A stretch of DNA of 17,975 nucleotides, from contig JAFGNC010000194.1 in NCBI GenBank assembly GCA_016927175.1, forward strand, positions 1 to 17,975. Reading direction: 5' to 3'. The notes beneath the pieces are model-generated. The model searched no databases. It saw nothing but the letters and a program-made list of their open reading frames with translations, and had not been told where the DNA came from. Numbering within the stretch: the stretch's first letter is position 1; each line of letters begins with the position of its first letter. Positions 1-6,639 of the stretch are shown here, piece after piece. Source of the stretch: Gammaproteobacteria bacterium (GTDB taxonomy: Bacteria > Pseudomonadota > Gammaproteobacteria > Steroidobacterales > Rariloculaceae). The translations under genes were made by a program, and so were the position numbers.

Positions 1-464
1 AACATGCCGTTCGAGTTCTCCGCCTGCTCCGGGATGTCCTGGATCACGTCCCAGTGCTCGACCACCTTGCCGTCCTCGATGCGGTAGATGTCGACGATGG
101 CCCGGCCCGGCGTGCCGTCGTCACGTGTGGAGTGCACGTGCAGCATGACGAGATCATCCTCGGCTATCACCCGCTTGATCTCGCCTCGTTGATTCGGGAA
201 GTTCGCCTTCAGGAACTCGATGAACGATCTCAGCCCTTCCGCGCCATCGGGCGCGGAGGGGTTATGCTGAATGTAGCGCGGTCCCAGGTACGCCGCGGCG
301 GCGTCGAAGTCCTTCCGGTTGATCGCGGCCTCGTAGAACTCGATGGCGACCTTTTTGTTCGCCTCGAGCTCGGGAGATTGCGCACCGGCCGGCAACCCCG
401 GCAGCGCGATCGCCGCCAAGGCGACGACGACGGTCAAGAAACGATTTCGGGTCACGGTGCGCAT
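1..464 (-). CDS. Exported SnoaL-like (NTF2-fold) protein, 3' end cut by window edge
   Basis: Reading the minus strand from ATG at 464 gives an open frame of 154 codons that runs off the window at base 1. Residues 1-29 form a Sec leader (MRTVTRNRFLTVVVALAAIA, cleavage near AGA-QS). The mature part begins KKVAIEFYEAAINRKD and continues with YIQHNP and the pattern RAIVDIYRIEDGKVVEHWDV, typical of the SnoaL-like ester cyclase / NTF2-like family (COG4922-like). Those proteins form a small cone-shaped alpha+beta barrel. Few exported members have a proven reaction, so the function here is unknown: enzyme or ligand binder. The end of the domain (usual total 140-160 residues) should lie just beyond the window. 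It points the same way as the hydrolase upstream (671-1579) but is 206 bases from it. Confidence 0.85.
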   Translation of the reverse strand, partial: MRTVTRNRFLTVVVALAAIALPGLPAGAQSPELEANKKVAIEFYEAAINRKDFDAAAAYLGPRYIQHNPSAPDGAEGLRSFIEFLKANFPNQRGEIKRVIAEDDLVMLHVHSTRDDGTPGRAIVDIYRIEDGKVVEHWDVIQDIPEQAENSNGM

Positions 465-670
465 AGTTCTTTCTCCAAAACGCGATGAGTACGGGCCGAA
501 CGGCGCGGCGCTCCCGCGAAAACGCCAGGGAGCATCGGGGTCTTCAATCCGGCCAGAATGTCATAGGGTATAGCGTTTCCGCGCGGTGATCACTCCGCCA
601 ACTCCGGTATCCGACCGATGGCTGCGGTCGTCTTGGGGACGTCGCCGTCACCGGCTGGCGCGCAGCGCCG
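465..670. other. Intergenic region between two minus-strand genes
   Basis: About 206 bases separate the SnoaL-like gene from the hydrolase stop codon. The AT-richer patch at 558-576 reads CTATACCCTATGAC on the minus strand and could contain a -10 element for the SnoaL-like gene, but no good -35 partner is visible. An 8-bp palindrome GTGATCAC lies at 586-593. The hairpin described separately begins at 665. No open frame with coding character was seen. Confidence 0.4.
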
Positions 671-692
671 TCATTCCGGGAAATGACGGCGC
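665..692 (-). repeat. Perfect 11-bp inverted repeat across a stop codon (possible terminator or RNA-stabilising hairpin)
   Basis: Arms GCGCCGTCATT (665-675) and AATGACGGCGC (682-692) are exact reverse complements around the 6-base loop CCGGGA. The minus-strand TGA stop of the hydrolase (671-673) lies inside one arm, so the RNA hairpin would form at the very 3' end of that gene. No T-run follows on the minus strand, so it is not a standard intrinsic terminator. Confidence 0.55.
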
Positions 693-1579
693 AAGCTCCA
701 CTCGCTGTCCGTGCAGAGCCCGCACTCGTCGCCGACGAACATCGCGCGTGCCTGCGTATCGCCCTTCAGCTGCCACTCGAGCCACGCCAGCGGCCCGCGG
801 CCGAAGGGCCCGCCGTTCGGCATGTCGTACGTCCCGCCGTGCCCGACGTCCATGTTGGCGTTGATCGCGGCGATCTCGAGACCTTGCAGCGCCTGCCAGT
901 CGACCTCGGCATTCGCGTAGGCGATGTCGCTTTCGCCGCCGATGAAGTAGGCGATCGGCGCATGCATCTCGTCGAGAATCGAGCGCTCGAGCTCATGACG
1001 GACCATGTACTGATCGCCGTCGGGCATCATGCCGCTGTTCAGCACGAGCACGGTCGTCACGCGCGGATCGACTCCCGCCTTCACGGCCTGAAGACCGCCG
1101 CACGAGTGGCCCATCACGGCGACCTTGTCGATCGCGACCTTGTCATGAAACGGACTGCCCGGCCGGCCGTTCTCGCCGGCGAGCCACTCGAGCGCATCGA
1201 ACATCTGGCTGTAGTGCGTTTCGAAAGGCGGCCATTCGGCCGGATCTGGCGGTCGCGGCGTGCGCGGCGCCGGCGAATCGCGATAGGGGCCGATCGCCGC
1301 GACGATGAAGCCGTGCGAGGCGACCTCCGCGAGGAATTCCCGGTAGCCGAAATTGCTGTTCACGCACGAGCCGTTGCCCCACAGCACGACCGGATAACGG
1401 TCCCGCAGGTGCTCGGGCCGATAGATCGTATGGGTCGGCAGCGATTCATCCGAGTAGACGATGGCAGGCTCCGGTCCCGACCCCGTTGGTTCGGCCGCCC
1501 GCAGCGTCGTGACCAGTGACGCAGAGCTCAGGATCCCGATCGTCAGGACGGCTCCGACTTGACGGTGCGTGCTCGGCAT
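671..1579 (-). CDS. Exported alpha/beta hydrolase (esterase/dienelactone-hydrolase-like), paralogue of the 1676-2629 product
   Basis: This is a 302-residue protein with an N-terminal Sec leader (about residues 1-29, ending near LRAAEP). The alpha/beta-hydrolase core shows the nucleophile elbow GHSCGG with Ser159, an acid in GGESDIAYAN (Asp218) and a histidine in GHGGTY (His247), in the canonical order. The oxyanion-strand segment VVLWGNGSC precedes them. The C-terminus has a CGLC motif (Cys286, Cys289). Together with Cys72 and Cys160 these are the only cysteines, and all four align with the divergently transcribed neighbour, suggesting disulfides in the periplasm. Fold and triad are clear; the substrate (ester, lactone or polyester) is not. 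The ATG at 1579 heads the only frame with a leader. Transcription diverges from the operon at 1676. Confidence 0.88.
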   Translation of the reverse strand: MPSTHRQVGAVLTIGILSSASLVTTLRAAEPTGSGPEPAIVYSDESLPTHTIYRPEHLRDRYPVVLWGNGSCVNSNFGYREFLAEVASHGFIVAAIGPYRDSPAPRTPRPPDPAEWPPFETHYSQMFDALEWLAGENGRPGSPFHDKVAIDKVAVMGHSCGGLQAVKAGVDPRVTTVLVLNSGMMPDGDQYMVRHELERSILDEMHAPIAYFIGGESDIAYANAEVDWQALQGLEIAAINANMDVGHGGTYDMPNGGPFGRGPLAWLEWQLKGDTQARAMFVGDECGLCTDSEWSLRRHFPE

Positions 1580-1601
1580 AGAGGCGGCCCTCGTTCTGGC
1601 T

Positions 1602-1620
1602 GACAGTCATGGAAACTGTC
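1602..1620. promoter_or_regulatory. Inverted repeat in the divergent control region (candidate operator)
   Basis: GACAGT (1602-1607) and ACTGTC (1615-1620) flank CATGGAA inside the 96-base region between the two divergently transcribed hydrolase genes. A 6-bp dyad with a 7-base spacer is the size of a dimeric repressor site. Dyads this short also arise by chance, and no clear -35/-10 pair could be placed around it. Confidence 0.3.
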
Positions 1621-1675
1621 GGTAGCATCGCTGTTGCCAAGGTGACCTGCAACTCGATCGTCTCGGGAGATAACG

Positions 1676-2629
1676 GTGATAACAATCAGCACTCAACGAA
1701 TTTCCGCCGTCCTCGCAGCCGCCGTCCTCGCAGCCGTGACCGTGGCCGCGACAGGCGTCGCCTCCGGGCAGCCGCCCCGGAATCAAGACGCCATTCCGGA
1801 TACGCCGGGCACCGGCCCCTTCGCACCGCTGAAGGAGATCGACCCCGGCCTGCCGGATCAGGTCGTTTACCGGCCGGCCGATCTCGCGAGTCTCGGCGAC
1901 ACGAAGCTCGGTCTTTACGTATTCGGCAACGGCGGGTGCTCGAACGACGGCGCAAGCGCGCGGCTGCACCTGCTCAACGTCGCCTCGCACGGCTACCTCG
2001 CGATCGCGCCCGGCGGCATCTACAACGGCCCCGGCAAGAGCGAAGCGCCGTCGCGGCCCGAGGGCGCGAGCATCGAGACCTACGCGCCGACGCGCCCTGC
2101 GCAGCTCAGCGCCGCGATCGACTGGGCGCTCGCGGAGAACGAACGCTCCGGCAGCCGCTACTACGGCCGCATCGATCCCGACCAGATCGCGATCTCCGGT
2201 TTCAGCTGCGGCGGCGTCCAGGCTCTGTCGATCGCGGCCGACCCGCGCGTGAAGACGGTCGTCGTCATGAACAGCGGGCTCTTCGTCGAGGGCGAAACCC
2301 GCATGGGCGGCATGGTCGAAACGAAGGATCTGCTCCAGGATCTGCACACGCCGACGCTGTACGTGCTCGGCGGGCCGACCGATATCGCCTACGCGAACGG
2401 CATGGACGACTACGCGAAGATCGATCACGTGCCGGTGGCCGTCGCCAATATCGACAAGGGCCACGGCGGCACCTACTGGGAGCCGAACGGCGGCGCAGCG
2501 GCGGAGGTCGTCATCGACTGGCTCGACTGGCAGCTGCGCGGCAGCACCGAGGCCTCCCGCGTTTTCGCGGGCCCGAGCTGCGGGCTCTGCGACGACCCGG
2601 CCTGGGAGTACGAGAGCAAGGGCCTCTAG
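1676..2629 (+). CDS. Exported alpha/beta hydrolase, first gene of the TRAP-P450 operon
   Basis: This is a 317-residue protein starting at GTG 1676, preceded by GGGAGA at 1665-1670 with 5-base spacing. Residues 1-31 are a Sec leader whose core contains a duplicated AVLAA pentad. The core has the nucleophile elbow GFSCGG (Ser177), the acid segment GGPTDIAYANG (Asp236) and GHGGTY (His263), plus YVFGNGGCSN near the oxyanion strand. The C-terminal CGLC pair is Cys302/Cys305. The four cysteines (88, 178, 302, 305) match those of the divergent neighbour one for one. The stop TAG abuts the TTG start of the TRAP binding protein with no gap, so the hydrolase is probably co-translated with a transporter and may release what that transporter takes up. 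The substrate is unknown; sequence supports a secreted esterase or lactonase-like enzyme. Confidence 0.88.
   Translation: MITISTQRISAVLAAAVLAAVTVAATGVASGQPPRNQDAIPDTPGTGPFAPLKEIDPGLPDQVVYRPADLASLGDTKLGLYVFGNGGCSNDGASARLHLLNVASHGYLAIAPGGIYNGPGKSEAPSRPEGASIETYAPTRPAQLSAAIDWALAENERSGSRYYGRIDPDQIAISGFSCGGVQALSIAADPRVKTVVVMNSGLFVEGETRMGGMVETKDLLQDLHTPTLYVLGGPTDIAYANGMDDYAKIDHVPVAVANIDKGHGGTYWEPNGGAAAEVVIDWLDWQLRGSTEASRVFAGPSCGLCDDPAWEYESKGL
1704..1733 (+). repeat. Perfect 15-bp tandem duplication within the signal peptide
   Basis: The unit ccgccgtcctcgcag occurs twice head to tail (1704-1718, 1719-1733). It is in frame and doubles an AVLAA pentad, so it lengthens the hydrophobic core of the leader by five residues without breaking the gene. 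Likely replication slippage. Confidence 0.9.
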
Positions 2630-3664
2630 TTGAGCCGGCCGAGCTTCCGACTCACTGCGGCAGCGCTGCTCGCAGCGGTGGCGGCCGCGCTCCTCTGCGC
2701 TCCGGTTGCCGGCGCAGAATCGACAGAGCTGCGTCTGTCCGTGGAAACGCCCCCGAGCCATGCGCGCAATCTCGCGGCGAAACGTTGGGCGGAAGCGATC
2801 GAGCGATTCTCGAACGGCCAGCTCTCCGTGCGGATCTTCCCGAGCGGGCAACTGTATGGATCGGCCGGCGCGATCAAGGCGTTGGCATCGGGCGCGCTCG
2901 ATTTGAGCGTCCAGGCCAACTCGACGCTGAGCAGCTTCGAGCCGAACCTTTCCGTCGTCGGGTTGCCGATGTTCTTCGGCGCGACGCGCGAGCAGGTGCG
3001 CGAGATTCTCGACGGGCCGCTCGGCCTCGAGCTTTACAGCCGTCTCGAGCGCAAAGGCATTCTCGTGCCTGGCGGGCACTTCGAGTACGCGCCGAACAAC
3101 ACGGCGTACACGACGCGGGACATCGTTCGCTCTTACGAAGACCTGCAGGGACTTAAGCTCGCGACGCCGCCGAGCCCGCTGTTCGTCGTGATGCTCCGCT
3201 TCATGGGCGCGTTTCCGGTCGCGACGCCGCGCAGCGAAACGGTGCTGCAGCTGAGTCAGGGGCAGGTCGACGGCCTCGGCATGATGACGGATCTGACGAT
3301 CTCGGGCGGCAAGCTCTGGGATGCCGGTATTCGATATGCCTTTCGCGACGTCGCCGGCTGGGGTTTCTACATGCCGCTGGTCAGCCGGGAGACGTGGAAT
3401 CGGCTGACCGAAAGCCAGCGCGATGCGGTTCGCCGCGGCTGGAAGGAAGCCGAAGCGTGGGCGCGGGAATACACGGCGGCCGAGCTCGAGAACGGCATTG
3501 CCGAGAACCTCGCGAAGGGCGTCGTCAATTACTCGCCGTCTGCGGCAGATCAGCAACGCATGCGTGCACGCCTGCTCGCCCGGCAGGACCTGCTCGTCGA
3601 GCAGGGCCGGATGGACGCGGATTTCGTCGCCCGAGTCCAGGCGCAACTGGCCGAGCTCCAGTGA
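2630..3664 (+). CDS. dctP: TRAP transporter substrate-binding protein, DctP family
   Basis: This is a 344-residue periplasmic binding protein. The chosen start is TTG 2630, directly after the preceding TAG; it gives a clean Sec leader (residues 1-29, LTAAALLAAVAAALLCAPVAGA). The mature part has the DctP pattern: HARNLAAKRWAEAIERFSNG, IFPSGQLYG (about 69-77), the ALASGALDLSV strand (85-94), FMGAFPVATPRSE (191-203) and LSQGQVDGLG (208-217). In most DctP proteins the segment after GLK reads (I/V)R, and that arginine pairs with the ligand carboxylate. Here the segment is GLKLATP, with Ala178 at that position, hinting at an atypical ligand. It overlaps the small membrane subunit by 4 bases (GTGA). 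Family call is firm; ligand unknown. Confidence 0.93.
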   Translation: MSRPSFRLTAAALLAAVAAALLCAPVAGAESTELRLSVETPPSHARNLAAKRWAEAIERFSNGQLSVRIFPSGQLYGSAGAIKALASGALDLSVQANSTLSSFEPNLSVVGLPMFFGATREQVREILDGPLGLELYSRLERKGILVPGGHFEYAPNNTAYTTRDIVRSYEDLQGLKLATPPSPLFVVMLRFMGAFPVATPRSETVLQLSQGQVDGLGMMTDLTISGGKLWDAGIRYAFRDVAGWGFYMPLVSRETWNRLTESQRDAVRRGWKEAEAWAREYTAAELENGIAENLAKGVVNYSPSAADQQRMRARLLARQDLLVEQGRMDADFVARVQAQLAELQ

Positions 3665-4176
3665 CGACCGAGACTACGCGCGGCACGCTGCGGCCCTACT
3701 GCCAACGATACTGGCGGCGAGTCGAAACGTTCGCCATCGGCCTGCTCGTCGTGCTCGCGCTCGGAATCTTTCTTTACGGGTCGCTCGCCCGCAGCGTCGC
3801 GCCGGCGCTTGCGATCGACTGGTCCGAAGAGGTCACGATCTACCTGATCGTCTGGGCAATGCTGCTGAGCGGCGGCTCGCTGACGGCGGACCGCGCACAC
3901 GTATCGGCGGAAATACTCGTGCACCTGTTGTCCGCGCGCGGGCGCCGGCGCCTTCAGATCGCCATCGACATTCTGATGCTGGCCTTTTGCAGTCTGATGC
4001 TCTGGCTCGGCGTCGAGGGCGTGCTGTTCGCGCATAGGCTCGATGAGCGAAGCGCTTCGACTCTGCAGGCCCCGCAGGCCTGGGTGCTTTATCTGGCACT
4101 GCCGGCAGGGATGCTGCTGATCGCCGGGCGTATTGCGCTGTCGCTGCTCGTCGATCGGCGGCCTCCGCATGCTTAG
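3661..4176 (+). CDS. dctQ: TRAP transporter small membrane subunit, DctQ family
   Basis: This is a 171-residue protein starting at GTG 3661, overlapping the stop of the binding-protein gene by 4 bases, which fits translational coupling. Four hydrophobic segments (about 23-41, 57-71, 98-121 and 140-163) match the four-helix DctQ topology. DWSEEVTIYLIVWAML (53-68) is the family's typical start of helix 2, and ADRAHVSAEIL (76-86) is the usual polar loop. In TRAP systems this subunit forms the membrane complex with the large subunit and helps dock the binding protein. Its last 8 bases overlap the next gene. An in-frame upstream ATG at 3394 lies inside the binding-protein gene and is not a credible start. 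Confidence 0.92.
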   Translation: MTTETTRGTLRPYCQRYWRRVETFAIGLLVVLALGIFLYGSLARSVAPALAIDWSEEVTIYLIVWAMLLSGGSLTADRAHVSAEILVHLLSARGRRRLQIAIDILMLAFCSLMLWLGVEGVLFAHRLDERSASTLQAPQAWVLYLALPAGMLLIAGRIALSLLVDRRPPHA

Positions 4177-5446
4177 CGTCGTAGCGCTCGCCGTTCTGCT
4201 CGGCTTGCTCGCCTTCGGCGTGCCGATTTTTCTGGCGCTCGGAATGGTATCGGTCGGCATGCTGGCGCTCGAAGGGCGCCCGCTGTTCGACGCCGCGCTG
4301 ACGGCGATCAGCGGGCTCAACTCCTCGGCTTTCGTCGCGGTGCTGTTCTTCGTCATCGCGGCGAAGTTCATGGAGAGCGGCGGCGTCGCCCGTGTGCTGA
4401 TCGAAGCGGCCGAAGCCTGGGTCGGCTGGCTGCGCGGCGGCATCGGCCTCGTCGCCGTGCTCGGCACCACCTTCTTTGCTTCCGTTTCGGGTTCCTCTGT
4501 CGTCACGGCGATGACGATGGGGACGCTGCTGATCCCGATCATGGTGGCGAAACGCTACGACCGGCACTTTGCGCTCGGCACTCTCGGAGCGGCGGGCACG
4601 CTCGGCATTCTGATACCGCCGAGTCTGTCCATGATCCTTTACGGGCTCGTCGCCAACGAATCGGTCGCACAGCTGTTTCTCGCCGGTGTCGTGCCCGGAT
4701 TGCTGCAGGCAGTGATTCTCGGCGTCTTCGTCGTCCTGTATTCGCGCAGAAAGGGCTATGTGTCGGGTGAGCGCCCGTCGCGCGAAGAATTCATCGCCCG
4801 TAACGTGCGTGCGGTTCCGGCGCTGCTCATCCCGTTGGTCGTCTTCGTAGGGATCTACGGCGGCTACACGTCGGTTGCCGAGTCGGCGGCCCTGGCGGCG
4901 ATCGTCTCACTCGGGGTCGCCATGTTCGCGTACCGCGAGATTCACGGTCGGGACATATTCTCCCTGATCACCGATGCCGTGAAGTCCGCCGGCGCAATCA
5001 CCTTCATCGTCATGTTCGCGATGCTGTTCGCCCATTGGCTGACGGGCTCCGGCGTGCCGACGGCGATCGTCGACTTCGCGGTCGGCAAGGACCTCGAGCC
5101 GTGGCAGTTCCTGCTTTACTTAAGCGTGATCATGATCGTGCTCGGCACCGTGCTCGACGCCATCGCAGTGCTGCTGATCGTCACGCCGATCGTGCTGCCG
5201 ACGCTCGCGGGACTCGGTATCGATCGCCTCCATTTCGGTATCGTGCTGATCGTCAACATGGAGATCGCGTTTCTGACGCCGCCGCTCGGCCTGAACCTCT
5301 TCGTCCTGTCGAATATCGCCAAGGCACCGATTGCCGAGACGATTCGCGGCGTTGCGCCGTTTGTGGCGCTTCTCCTGGGCTTTCTGCTGATCGTGATCTC
5401 GTTCCCCGAGCTATCCTTGTGGCTGCCGAATGCCTTTTATGGTTAA
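4169..5446 (+). CDS. dctM: TRAP transporter large permease subunit, DctM family
   Basis: This is a 425-residue polytopic membrane protein. ATG 4169 (MLSVVALAVLLGLLAFGVP) is preferred over the in-frame ATG at 4133 because it starts right at the first helix and gives the usual DctM length of about 425. Around a dozen hydrophobic segments are visible. Diagnostic stretches include SVSGSSVVTAMTMGTLLIPI, GTLGILIPPSLSMILYGLVA, the cytoplasmic loop SRRKGYVSGERPSREEF and FLTPPLGLNLFVLSNI near the end. It drives Na+- or H+-coupled uptake of the ligand presented by the binding protein. It overlaps the small subunit by 8 bases and is followed 5 bases later by the P450 gene, so import and oxidation are likely co-expressed. 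Confidence 0.94.
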   Translation: MLSVVALAVLLGLLAFGVPIFLALGMVSVGMLALEGRPLFDAALTAISGLNSSAFVAVLFFVIAAKFMESGGVARVLIEAAEAWVGWLRGGIGLVAVLGTTFFASVSGSSVVTAMTMGTLLIPIMVAKRYDRHFALGTLGAAGTLGILIPPSLSMILYGLVANESVAQLFLAGVVPGLLQAVILGVFVVLYSRRKGYVSGERPSREEFIARNVRAVPALLIPLVVFVGIYGGYTSVAESAALAAIVSLGVAMFAYREIHGRDIFSLITDAVKSAGAITFIVMFAMLFAHWLTGSGVPTAIVDFAVGKDLEPWQFLLYLSVIMIVLGTVLDAIAVLLIVTPIVLPTLAGLGIDRLHFGIVLIVNMEIAFLTPPLGLNLFVLSNIAKAPIAETIRGVAPFVALLLGFLLIVISFPELSLWLPNAFYG

Positions 5447-5451
5447 GTCAA

Positions 5452-6639
5452 ATGATGCCTGATACCACTCGACAAGCCGATTTCGACCCTGACGTGCCGG
5501 AGGATTTCGATTCCCCGCATGCGATGTTCAAGGACTTGCGCCGGCGCTGTCCCGTCGCCTACAGCGAAGCGATGGGCGGCTTCTGGGCCGTTACGAAGTA
5601 TGCCGACATCGTGCGCGTGCTGACGGACTGGCAGACGTTCACGACGACGATCCAGAACGTCGTGCCGCGCGTGGCGACGACTCAGCGCCGCCCGCCGCTT
5701 CACCTGGATCCGCCCGGCAACGTGCCGTATCGCAATGCGATCACGCGCCTGATGACGCCGTCGAAGCTAAAGCCCTGGCGCGCAAGGATCGAGAAGGAAG
5801 TCGATCAGCTTCTTGCGCCGCTGCTCGAGAGAGGCGAAGGAGATATCTGTCGGGACTTCTCCTTCATCTTGCCGATCGCCGTCCTGGCGGATTTCTTTCG
5901 GCTGCCGGCCGACAACGCGCGGCGCATCCGCATCGTGGGCTCGGAATTCAATATGGCGCTGCAACGGCGCGACGACGAGAACGTGCGCAAGTACAGCGAC
6001 GAGCTCTATTGTCTAGCGCGCGACCTGATCGAGGATCGCAAAGTCCGCCCTCAGGATCCGGAAATAGATCCGATCAGCAGCCTCCTCGCCGTGCGGATCG
6101 ACGGCGAGGCGTTGCCCGACGCGATGATTCTGGGTGCGCTGAGGCAGTTCCTGATGGTCGGCATCGTCGCACCGACGACGTTCATCGGGAGCGCCGTCGT
6201 GCATCTCGCTCGCCACCCGGAGCACCACACGCTGCTCAAGAGCGACGAGTCGCTGATTCCGGATGCGGTCGAGGAGATGCTGCGCCTGTACACGCCTTAT
6301 CGGGGCTTTGCGCGAACGGCCCGGCGCGACGTGCAATTCGGCGATAAGCTCGTGCGAGAAGGTGACGTCGTCGCGGCGGTGTTCACCTCCGGCAATCGCG
6401 ACGAGGACGTTTTCAATGACCCGGACGAGTTCGATCTGAATCGCCGCAAGAGGGATCTCCTGACCTTCGGACGCGGCCCGCACATGTGCCCCGGCGCGCC
6501 GCTTGCGCGGCTGCTGCTCGAGGTCGCGATCGAGGGCATCGTTAGACGAACGAGACGAATCGAGATCGCCGGCGAGATCACCATGACCAACTGGCCGGAG
6601 TACGGACCCCTGGCAGTGCCGATCAGGATCATACCTTGA
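5452..6639 (+). CDS. Cytochrome P450, bacterial soluble type
   Basis: This is a 395-residue soluble P450, the normal length for bacterial class I enzymes, with no leader or membrane anchor. Tandem ATG codons at 5452 and 5455 are both possible starts. Key motifs: HLDPPGNVPYRN (84-95), ExxR in EEMLRL (Glu275, Arg278), and the heme loop FGRGPHMCPGAPLAR (339-353) with ligand Cys346. The I-helix, normally (A/G)Gx(D/E)TT, reads VGIVAPTTFIG here: the threonine pair (242-243) is kept but the acidic proton-relay residue is proline (Pro241). Such enzymes hydroxylate or epoxidise small hydrophobic molecules. No ferredoxin or reductase gene is in the window, so redox partners must come from elsewhere. 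The position after a TRAP importer suggests oxidation of the imported compound. Confidence 0.95.
   Translation: MMPDTTRQADFDPDVPEDFDSPHAMFKDLRRRCPVAYSEAMGGFWAVTKYADIVRVLTDWQTFTTTIQNVVPRVATTQRRPPLHLDPPGNVPYRNAITRLMTPSKLKPWRARIEKEVDQLLAPLLERGEGDICRDFSFILPIAVLADFFRLPADNARRIRIVGSEFNMALQRRDDENVRKYSDELYCLARDLIEDRKVRPQDPEIDPISSLLAVRIDGEALPDAMILGALRQFLMVGIVAPTTFIGSAVVHLARHPEHHTLLKSDESLIPDAVEEMLRLYTPYRGFARTARRDVQFGDKLVREGDVVAAVFTSGNRDEDVFNDPDEFDLNRRKRDLLTFGRGPHMCPGAPLARLLLEVAIEGIVRRTRRIEIAGEITMTNWPEYGPLAVPIRIIP

Noticed and set aside
1669..1683. Direct repeat GATAAC-GGT-GATAAC over the start of the second hydrolase
   Set aside because: Too short, and partly imposed by the start codon region; no similar repeat was seen at the other promoters.
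1607..3646. Open frame of 679 codons on the minus strand
   Set aside because: It is antisense to the second hydrolase and the TRAP binding protein, which both have clear domains. Its composition is charged and repetitive, with no motif.
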